A stretch of 64,000 bases of DNA, taken from Breviolum minutum Mf 1.05b.01 (Eukaryota > Sar > Dinophyceae > Suessiales > Symbiodiniaceae). The notes under the pieces were generated by a model that saw nothing but the letters and a program-made list of their open reading frames with translations, was not told where the DNA came from and did not search any database. Below are positions 55,225 through 64,000 of the stretch, piece by piece. The stretch covers positions 1 to 64,000 of the forward strand of contig DF241459.1 of assembly GCA_000507305.1 (NCBI GenBank), written 5' to 3'. The stretch's first letter is position 1, and each line of letters starts with the position of its first letter. The position numbers and the translations under genes were made by a program.

Positions 55225-58200
55225 CTGCGGTCACAGAAATCGTGGGATTCGATGCCTCATGTCTTCGTCTCAATCGAACGGGTGTGACCTCCTCTGGTGT
55301 GCTGGCTCCCTGGGCTGCTTCCTTTGCTTGAGTAATTGCATCTGCCTCCTGGCCCATCATACTACATCAAAGCAAGCAGTTTCATGGTTGCAAGCCAATA
55401 ACTAACAGAAATATACAGCAGATAATAATTAAAGTTGATTAGTTACAAGATCTTCTCACCTTCACATGGCATCACATCAAATGTTCAAGTCAAAGCAAAA
55501 TTCTAGAAGACTGTCATGTGATGTCATGTGTAAAAGCTAGAGTTTTTGAAGCTTGGAAAAATCAAGCACAGTATCGCCGAGACTTCGCTCGCCATGTCGA
55601 CCTTAAAACCCGCTTTTTTGGGGGCACAACTTTGGGAAGTAGCAAAGGTTGTGCACCTTTAGGCCCTGACAAAGGGAGCAAAGGAGCAACTGATGAGGCT
55701 TGTAAGAATAGTCAAAACTCCGTAACCAACTTAGGTCCCTATAGGTTTCTAGGTGTTTGTTTTAGACTTTCTCATGTCGAAAAAAAGAAGACTATGAAAC
55801 ATTTAGTATAATGCGCATCCCAAAAAAATGCAAAAAGCTGCCAGTTCAAACAAATGAGCCAAAAATTGCAGGCAGCTTCTCGATACAAAATCGAATTGAT
55901 GTTTCCACATCAAGTTCCAGCGCTTACTTTCATTTGGCAGTTCACAGCGCAAAGACCTGTGCGTGTCCTGCGGCGCGTCTTTTCTACAACCAAAAACGCA
56001 GTACAGCACAAGCTTTCTTCAGCTTGGACTAAGATCCTGCATGTTCAGCGTCTTATCCTGCCGGCAAAATCACTGGATCAAGGTCTCAGAACACGATTTC
56101 TCAAGGATCCCCAAAGTGTTCCCAACATGACATTGCAAGAGATAACATGCAAGAATATGAATCTACATGCATCTATAATCATCTATAATGCATCTAATCA
56201 TGTACATTGTAAAACTCATTCTATGATATTCTATGATCCTATTCCTTTAGGTGATCTGGCAAAAAAACATCGGAAAATCCTCCCCCGTCCTCCATCACTT
56301 CTACTAGCCACTCCAATTTTTCCACGTTCGGGTCCATCTGAACCTCCCAAGGATTCGCCAATCGGCAAAGCGCAAATTTTATTGGGACAAAAACGCCTGG
56401 GTAGAATACAGTCAACACCCAAATGACAAGGTCCCAGAATGGATGAAATGTTGAAAATTATTGCATTACATACGTTGAAGTCGTCAAATTTACGCGCTTC
56501 GATGTTGAACACTCCCCAGCTTCTCCAGCATGCTCCAGCTATTCCTCACCTTTGAACTCCATTGCTCCGGAAGCTTTGCCACAAATGAATGCCTAGGATG
56601 TTAGGATATTGACATTTTCGCTCAGACTGATTCAACCGTTCAACTCTGTGATCTGTTGAAGCCAACTGCTGAAACAAGATACTGGTTGTCTTGGCTGTCG
56701 GAATCCTCATCAGCGGCCTTGGCCTTCTCCTTTTTGGCGTCCGCCTCTTTTTGAAGCTCGGCCTTTGCCCTCTCTGTAGCCTTTGCCTTCTCGGCTACCG
56801 CCTGCTTTTCAGCCGTTTCCTTTTTCTCCTTCACATCTTCAACTGCCCGTTTTTCTTCTGCGCGCGCTTTACCAGCGTCTTCAACATCCTCAGCCTCCGG
56901 AGCATGTACCACTACGAATGCAAACATCATTCAATGCAACTGTCATGAAAACAGCGTCACAATGTGGCACTCTGTCATTCACGGGTGAACCACACCACTG
57001 TTTGGGCCCATCATCCCAAGCAGTTTCAAGGCTTTTCAAATCATCAATATCCTTAAGCTCACAAGGAAATTCCACAACTTTAGTACATGGTTAGAGTACA
57101 TCATCGAGTTATAAACTCTTATTTGATACATTCTTTAAGATTAAAAACCATTCATCCCAAATTCCAACTAAAAAATAATCCCCAAAAATCGCCATCCCTT
57201 TTCCCATGTTGTACCCGTTTTTTTTTGGGGGGGGGGTGGATTTTGTTTTCTCCAGGACCCCCAAAAGAAATGTCTACGCCAAAAAGCAAAAGACACAATC
57301 CCGAGGGTGCCAAGCCTTGGACTTCCGGGACCCGGATTGCCTGGCAAACAAAAACAACAGCCCGGTCAATAAAACAACGACAGGTGTGACCTTTTTTGTT
57401 TTTTTGTTTGCCATTGTAAAAACATGATTTTGGGTCATGGATTTGTTGGGGATGGATTTCTTTGCGGATGTTTTTTGGGGGATGGATTTTTTATTTTTTT
57501 GGGGGGCCGCTCATTTAAAGGTAAGAGTTTCTGATGTGGAGATTGGTTTTTTGAACTCTTTGGTTGTGCCTTTAATTGTTCTCATGCTCTTTAAAGCTCA
57601 AGGAAATTAAGACACTTGTCTTTGGAAGTTGCTCTCCGAAGTGATTTCGCAACCTGGATGTGGGGTGAAAAAATGTTTCGAATCAGTGCGTGGGTCAAGA
57701 TATTTCAGTTTCTGCATTTTCAAGGTTAACGTGTATTCTGTACTGTTATGTATATAATGCGTTTTCATAGTACTTACTCCCCCTGAAAACTAACAAAACC
57801 TGAAAATCACATTAACTTTGCAAAGGTAAAAATCGGTATCTTCACCAAACCTTCATTAACCTTGCAGTTCCAGCCGTTAGTCCTCTCAGGGGTTGCAGTG
57901 ATATCAAATGGTGTTTCCACCTCGCCTCTTAGAGGGCTTCGGATCTGGGGCTGTTGGATTCTCGATCTCCACCTGTCGGATCTGCCGTCGGATGATGACG
58001 ACTTGATGGGTGTTGATGGGTAAAAACCAACCCATCTGAAAAATATGCTCAAGTCAATTTGGATCATGAAACCACAAGTAGGTTGGTTTTTTCACAAAAT
58101 CTTTGAAACCACAACCTAGTTGATGACCCTTTACACAAATTCACCATTCTTATGTGCAAGTAATGATGTACAGTACTTGTGTTCGTTTTTTGTGGCACTC

Positions 58201-58640
58201 TCTCTGAAACTCTCTCCGCCCTCTCCACGAGTTCATTTTTGACTGCGAAGTCTCACAAGTTGTGCAAGCTCAGTTGGAAGGACCGGTTCGCTGCCAAGGC
58301 TGATTTTAGCCTGGCATTTCCTCAGCACACCCAGTGTATCCAAACAGGGCATGCACGAATCATGAACAAAAAATTGCCAGTATTTGCAGGCATGTGTCGC
58401 TCTGGTCCAGTCAAGCTCTTCCAACCCGGCAGCATTTTTTCCAAGGCATCCTGTCAAACAGGGGCCATGATATTCTTGAATCACAAGAACCCCCAATCTG
58501 AAACACTTTCAGCCTCTACAGCAGTTTCTCCCCACATAGGTGCAAAGTAGTCTGATCTCCCAGCCAATGCATCTTCAATCATCACCTGCCGAAAAACACG
58601 TGCAATTCTTTGGGTCACTGCTGCAATGCTTGAGGTCACA
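55225..58640 (-). CDS. unrecognised gene(s) 3' of the epimerase
   Basis: Coding-like minus-strand pieces: 58495-58640 (IAAVTQRIARVFRQVMIEDA, YFAPMWGETAVEAESVSDW), about 58250-58480 (LPGWKSLTGPERHMPANTG or an overlapping frame), about 57860-57960 (IRSPLRGEVETPFDITATPE), 56945-57080 (EFPCELKDIDDLKSLETAWD), about 56680-56912 (Ala/Glu/Lys-rich coiled coil with KARAEEKRAVEDVKEKKE) and 55360-55225 (MMGQEADAITQAKEAAQGAS, then a GT donor). The coiled-coil exon ends in the acidic run ADEDSDSQDN. They are collinear and could be one gene, but this is not proven and no catalytic domain was recognised. Confidence 0.45.
58011..58118. repeat. inverted repeat, family B (diverged)
   Basis: The left arm has AAAAACCAACCCATCTGAAA and the right arm has ATCTTTGAAACCACAACCTA. 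It lies between two coding-like pieces on the minus strand. Confidence 0.75.
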
Positions 58641-58866
58641 CGTGGCAACAAAAACAGCTCGTTCAGCGATACGGAAAGAACAGCTCATCAGCCTTTCACT
58701 TTTTAGGGAGTTTCGGTCTAAAAGTTTAGTTTGGCATTTTAATGAAATGTATTTTAAGTGTTTCCAGGATTCCGCAAACAAAAGATCCTGTTTCCATATA
58801 TTTGATTTCCCTTCATTTTCCACAACCCTTTAGGCCAGCCAACCACAACAGTCCCTCCCAGAAATT

Positions 58867-60569
58867 TCAAGCCTTCATGGTGGCAATGAAGTCATGACGT
58901 GATTGGAAGTTGAGGGTGCTTCTTGCACGACAGGTATCTGCTAAGGTGCCCAGCAAATCATTCTTCCTTGCAGCGACATGCTGCTGATTGGAGGAAATCA
59001 AATCAGCCACTTCCTTCACTGAGTGCTTCTCTCCAGAACCAATATTGATGGATGTGCCATGAATGTCACTCTGGTATCCCAAAATCAGCGCCCTCGCCAC
59101 GTCATTCACATGAACAAAGTCCCGAAAGTTTTGCCCATCCCCTTCAATGATCAAAGGTTGGCCATTCTTAAGGCGATCAATAAATTTCCCCGTCACGATG
59201 GCATAGGCACCCTGAGCTGGATTCCGTGGCCCATAGACCATGAAGAAACGAAGGGACAACGTTGGAAGTTTGTATAAGTTGTCATTCGTGAGCATGATGA
59301 GTTCACCCATATACTTCGAAGCAGCATAAGGTGATGTAGGCATAAAGGGATCCGTCTCTGTGAAGGGGACAGCTTGATTTCCATAATATGTAGATGATGC
59401 GGCATAGAGCACTTTTCGCACCATCATGGTCTCGTTGGCGGCCTGAGAGAAGATATGATGCATCAAGCAAGCTATATCAAGCCATTGCAAGTAGATTGGC
59501 CAAGTCTGCTGCTGCCTGGTGTTAGACTTTCTTTCTACCTCACAGCCTCAATAGACATCTTAGGACCAAGAATGTACTAAAATAGAATGCAAATAAAACC
59601 AAAGGCTGTAAATTCTTGGATGTTAGGAAGCATTTCACGCAAAGACTTGAAGCACTTTGGTACATGAAAGCCTGCAACCCACAAACATGTCAAACAAGGT
59701 GTGGAAATAATTTGCCTCAAGCACACGGCTGGTTCCAACTGAATTTTTTTCCACGTTGAAGGTGCCCATTGCAGGATTCCTTGGTGATTTTAATCGAAAT
59801 TCTCGCTGTTTTAAACCGCCAACGACTCAACGACTAAGAGGTCTGCCTTTTGTTGTATGGAAAAGTTCATCTCACCATCTTTTGCAGCTCAGCAACTTCA
59901 AAGAAGGAAGCACTTTGCTTGCTGCTCCCAAGTGAAAAACCCCTCGAACCCCAACCATAGCTGTCCTGCATTTTGTTAAAAGCGGTGCTTTGTCAAGGGT
60001 AACTCACAAAGGTTGCATGCAACTTTGCATCTACTTCATCACCATGGGATCATATATGCTCATGAAATATTTTGGAATATATAAATCCATTATGCTAATA
60101 TGCTCAAATAGGAAGTGCTGCTCCATACATTTCCCTACCCCCCTTTCCGGTGCCTCATTGAATCCATATCCATGATGTCACCATAAACGAAGTGTAAACG
60201 AGGGTGTCGCAAGTTCAGGAAGAGAAGATTGCCAGTTTCCAAGTTGTCATAAACACGAACCGTGTAACCCAGTTCCAGCAGCATCTCAACCAAATGGCTT
60301 CCAATAAAACCCGAGCCACCAGTCACCAATACCGTTTCATTCTCAACAGCTTTTGGACTTCCAAGGATTTCATTCACTGCATGTCCACTACAAGGGTCCA
60401 TGCCAGTCTTACCTGTAAAGACATTAGCAACAATCAGCTGTGACACTTGGAAACTTTGCTGAAGGTTGTACTCGCTCTGGCCCCAAGTTACTAATAGCAC
60501 CCACAAAGTACCGAGAAGTAAGAGGAACGGCCATCGTACTTTGCCAACACTTGCCTCCCAACAGGGCAC
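58867..60569 (-). CDS. NDP-sugar epimerase/decarboxylase, single-pass membrane type
   Basis: Four exons, 60569-60154, 59965-59897, 59779-59716 and 59442-58867, join in frame to 374 residues. Introns 1 and 3 begin with GC and intron 2 with GT; all end in AG. The protein is an extended short-chain dehydrogenase: NAD-binding GGSGFIG at 84-90, an acidic strand-2 end (YDNLETGN), GDIMDMDS, and the catalytic Tyr222-x-x-x-Lys226 in PYAASKY with the Ser/Thr in AASSTYYG. RFFMVYGPRNPAQGAYA and GDGQNFRDFVHVNDVARA are typical of UDP-glucose/UDP-GlcNAc 4-epimerases and UDP-glucuronate decarboxylases. Residues 13-30 are a hydrophobic segment after a short basic N terminus, as in Golgi type II membrane enzymes. 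It should interconvert nucleotide sugars for glycan synthesis. The exact substrate is not determined. The second exon encodes only 23 residues. Confidence 0.9.
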
Positions 60570-60599
60570 ATGAATTTTGTTGAACTGAGAGTAAACTGA

Positions 60600-61630
60600 A
60601 GCATGATACTACTTGGTGTTCATGATGTCTTTCAAATACAAAATATGGCAAAATAAAGAAAATTATATATATGTCAAAATATGTTGAAATGTAGCGATAG
60701 ACCTAAGCATATCTGGACTGTATACGTGTTTCAGTGCAATCAGTCGCAGGCTGCTATCTTAAGTGGCCAAATCTACTGGCCATGTTTCTCAATAAGCCTT
60801 GCAGCCCCGGTGCCCCACCCGTGAAGTCTTTACCTACGAAACGGCTCTGTTATTCTTTCCAAATGAACCTCTTCAAGTGTATCATAGAGTAGCTCTTTTT
60901 ATATTTTATATCAATATCAGAGGATAGGGCTTGTGACCAAAAAGATGCATGTTCTTGACACATGATTGATCCCTTTGGATCCCTTTCCCACTAACAAGTG
61001 TCAAGGGCTTCTTCATCCATCACTGACCTTCGGCATTAAGCAATGTTCTATCATTTCCCCATGTTCGAATCGTTCTTCGGAACAACTATCAAGTGCACCA
61101 TGTGTATTCCTTCTCCGGCTGGGTTTCTTCCCTTGGCTCCTACCCCCAACCTTCGTCACAACTGCTGGCAAGTCACAAAGAGCCTGGCGAGGTTCCAGCG
61201 AGTTCCCTCTGAAGGCCTTGCAATCATAGCAATCACAAGAGATATGAGAGAACAATAGATGACATAGGTGCCAGGGTCTAAACTCCTCATGCTGGGGATG
61301 GTCACCCCACCTTTAATAGGAATCCTTACAATGGGTATACAAACCCCTACTATTGGGTTGATGACAATCCCCTATATGAAAATAATGGGAGGTGATCGAC
61401 CCGATCCCACATATGCTCCAAAACATGAAGTCACTCAGGACTTGTAAACGTAAACTGCACGATGGCCTACTTGTAACAGCTGATATCACATGTTTTGAGG
61501 TCATGCATGCCTCACAGGAGTGCTTTCACATATATAATCACAATGAGGATTCATTGAATTATTCTGCCCTCCCCCCCAAAAAAAACACACAGCAAGAGCC
61601 TTCAGGTGAAACAGGCTATGTTTTCAAGTC
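60600..61630. other. upstream flank of the epimerase gene
   Basis: No supported exon. Short open frames exist on both strands at 60966-61255, and the minus frame ends FEHGEMIEHCLMPKVSDG, but no family or splice frame supports it. Confidence 0.35.
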
Positions 61631-61639
61631 CCTTATCTC

Positions 61640-61960
61640 CTCAGCGGCACCTCTTACTTTGACTCGGGCTGTCTTCCTTCCTTGCTTGGTCACCTTGCGG
61701 TTGTCCTGCAACAAGCACTGGTAATGTCTCATAATTCATGGTTTCCCTTGAAAGAAAAAGGATGCTATATCTACCTAACACCTTCCCATTCTGGACTGTT
61801 TTTTGGGCATCGAGAGCGATCTGTAGCAAGTCAACTCCCCCCAAGTGGGTTGGAAAACACATCCCCCAACCTGGCACTGCTGGCGCCCCATCTTCAAACG
61901 TTGCATCAGGCATGTCATCGCGACGGCGGAGACATCTCCGTCGCAACTGCATTCACGAAA
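61640..61960 (-). CDS. probable exons, function unknown
   Basis: The minus frame reads PDATFEDGAPAVPGWGMCFP, then GGVDLLQIALDAQKTVQNGK before a GTAGAT donor at about 61774, and NYETLPVLVAGQPQGDQARK in the next piece (about 61665-61735). An overlapping second frame is also open, so the assignment is tentative. Confidence 0.4.
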
Positions 61961-62523
61961 GGACTCTTCGGGGGTTATTTGCTGACCTGAACCTTCTTGC
62001 ATGGTGCTAACATTTGAACCCTTTTATTCAGATGAATCAGCAGTAGGGCTTATCTACTTCATCTGTGCATCTTTGCATTTGCTGCTGTGTTGCTGTCACT
62101 CAATTGTTAAATGTGAGCAGGTCATCACGACTTTGGAATTAGTACTACAAGTGCTGTACTTTGATTGGCTTGTCTGGTCTCAATATTTTGCTTGAGGCTA
62201 CTACATCCTTTAACCATAAAGCATTGCTTCTTCAAGCCTGCCTTTGCATATTGCCCTGTCTGCGATGCAAGCAAAATCACAACGAGCAAACAAGGAATAA
62301 AGTAGACATCACTTCTTTTTTGGTCGGAACCCTCTCAAGCACACAAGGTTCCACAACACTACTTGCTTGTTCAACATGCTCGCCGTAACATCCGGAACCT
62401 CTCATCTTTTAGGACCCCAACTGGCCCCAAAAGTACCATGAATTGGATGCAAAAAATGGCACCTCAACAGGAAGTAGCAAGGCATTCCTGAGTGTCAAGT
62501 CATATCTTTGAGAAGGATCCCCT

Positions 62524-63721
62524 CTATCTCTGTGTTTCCTTCAAATTAGAAGATGTGGACCCTGTTGGGCTCTCGGCACGATATATAAGACACTCAAATA
62601 CGCTCAGATATACTACTATGACTCTGACTTGAACCTTTTGCAGTAGAAGGAAACACATATCGGGATCGCATGGGATAACAAAAGGGTCGCGGGCACTGGG
62701 AGAAGGATCAAATAGCTGAAAGTGATCATCTCTGCAGTTTCTTTCCAAGAATCAGTGGTCCAAAGAGTGTGTTGGGTTCGGAGTCAAAGATCCAACCACT
62801 TTCATTTGCATACCTTGGAGTTCGAAGATCCGATGAAACATGATGAAACTCTGATGCCACCGCCCCCCCGGCATCAATTCTCATCTCTGTGATCCCAAGT
62901 CTTGGGTTCACTGCGCTGGTCCCAAGATTTCAACCCCTTCTGTAGCTTCTGCCAGTACTCCCTGCATCAAAACTGTGTAAAACAAGCTGCATTGCAAATA
63001 TTTTGACATTATATCCACACTCATTGCCTTGTCATAAAAGAAGTCACCACCAGTGATCTCGGAAGAGGCCAACACCTACGTTTTTGCTCAAGGGTTGGAC
63101 TGTTTTCAACTCACCCAATCCTGGCATTTCTGAGACTCGCACGTATTTATGGCCAGGTTCCAAACGAAGCCTTTCTCGAAGCTCGGCATATTGGAAACCT
63201 TCATCTGTTGAGATGATACCAACCTGGAACACAAGGCCAAATTTGAGCCAATGATAAATCTGTCAACTACCATTCCTCAAGCAATGCTGTATCAGTGAAC
63301 GTACAAAGTATACAACAAATTGAGCGGAAAAAACATGAGAGCAACTCTGTCACTTTTCGTGTCACATAGTTACACTTCTTTTCTACCGAGGCATTCGGAA
63401 AGGAAAAGGGGCCATCCAAAAATGGGAAGCCACCCAACGGAACAGCAACCATGACCGATGCCCACAGTTGGATTACTTGTAACAATGCACCGACAAAAAT
63501 CTAAAAAGTGCCTATGAAGATCGATTCGATGAACGACTTGCATCTTTCCTCATTCTTTTAGCCAGAAAAGAACCAATCCTTTCATCTTTCCTTTGGCTGC
63601 CTGTTGAGTTGGCATGGTCGGAACTGCTGCTGAAGCTAAATACCGAAGGCCTTTGCCACTGTCCTAGGAGCACCAGTGGGTGAGGATTGGAACCAGTCAA
63701 CATGATATGTGTGATATTCAC
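62524..63721 (-). CDS. unrecognised multi-exon gene at the right end
   Basis: Pieces: 63520-63715 (ends RMRKDASRSSNRSS), about 63370-63480 (FVGALLQVIQLWASVMVAVP, hydrophobic, possibly a membrane or signal segment), 63050-63225 (VGIISTDEGFQYAELRERL, then PGHKYVRVSEMPGLGELKT), about 62735-62900 (MRIDAGGAVASEFHHVSSD, WIFDSEPNTLFGPLILGKK) and about 62630-62735 (HFQLFDPSPSARDPFVIPCD). The last two touch but sit in different frames with no room for an intron. No family was recognised. Confidence 0.45.
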
Positions 63722-63846
63722 TTATTCAACTGCCATATTTTTGAAAATGTCGTGGAAATCGTCTTGAAGTATGACAGGGAAACTGAATATGAAAATAGCT
63801 TCCCTGCATGTATCGAATCAGTACTGGATGATCTTTGCTCCAATCT

Positions 63847-63950
63847 GGGTGGTGGTTGAACCAACCCATTTGAAAACTATGAATATGCAAAATGGGTTCA
63901 TCTTCCCCAAATAGGGATGGACATTAAAACATATCAGAGAAACCACCACC
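63847..63950. repeat. inverted repeat, family B
   Basis: The left arm is GGTGGTGGTTGAACCAACCC and the right arm is AGAGAAACCACCACC, with TTCCCCAAATAGGGATGG inside. Confidence 0.85.
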
Positions 63951-64000
63951 TCGTTAAATGTCTTCATCTTCGGATCTTGACACACTGAGCCCTGCACGAG

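Noticed and set aside
1..64000. CRISPR arrays, bacterial operons, IS elements, tRNA or rRNA genes
   Set aside because: No regularly spaced identical repeats, no prokaryotic gene layout, no transposase frame and no recognisable tRNA or rRNA sequence were seen on either strand.

Overview
The window looks like nuclear DNA of a dinoflagellate, read mainly from gene structure. Every gene recognised here lies on the minus strand, consistent with the long one-way gene clusters of dinoflagellates. Most genes are split into many small exons (21-140 nt). Their introns start with GC or GA about as often as with GT, always end in AG, and usually have AG before the donor and G after the acceptor. One gene (RFC1) has no intron and another (an aminotransferase fusion) has only one, a pattern seen when cDNA re-enters a genome. 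I did not identify a species.

Layout from left to right, all minus strand. 74-1009: possible exons of a PPR-like gene. 1374-3205: a PLP-dependent aminotransferase/decarboxylase fused to a ParB/Srx-fold serine-kinase-like domain. 6518-9613: a ClpP-family subunit that lacks the catalytic Ser and His (ClpR type). 13010-24984: a DDX5/Dbp2-type DEAD-box RNA helicase, rebuilt from 26 small exons. 25284-28000: an unrecognised gene. 30450-31980: unrecognised exons. 32158-33609: a phytanoyl-CoA dioxygenase-like oxygenase. 36957-38801: an intronless RFC1. 39570-40135: unrecognised exons. 40895-42867: a beta-lactamase-like serine hydrolase. 46834-47210: leucine-rich-repeat exons. 53683-54370 and 55225-58640: unrecognised exons. 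58867-60569: a membrane-anchored NDP-sugar epimerase. 61640-63720: unrecognised exons.

The most striking feature outside genes is a set of short inverted-repeat families (about 75-130 bp; here called A to F, plus a related non-palindromic family H). Sister copies are scattered through the window. Where introns could be defined exactly, the elements lie inside introns, usually one per intron and often of different families in neighbouring introns. Eight helicase introns each carry one. These behave like intron-borne MITEs or introners. Other repeats include microsatellites, a 21-nt minisatellite, a 360-bp-spaced duplication, and a degenerate array at 50.5 kb.

The genes do not form one pathway. 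They are housekeeping and metabolic functions: RNA remodelling, clamp loading for replication, plastid-type protease structure, amino-acid/phosphoester metabolism, nucleotide-sugar conversion and lipid-type hydroxylation. Splice coordinates come from frame-consistent joins matched to remembered family consensus sequences; no alignment was run.
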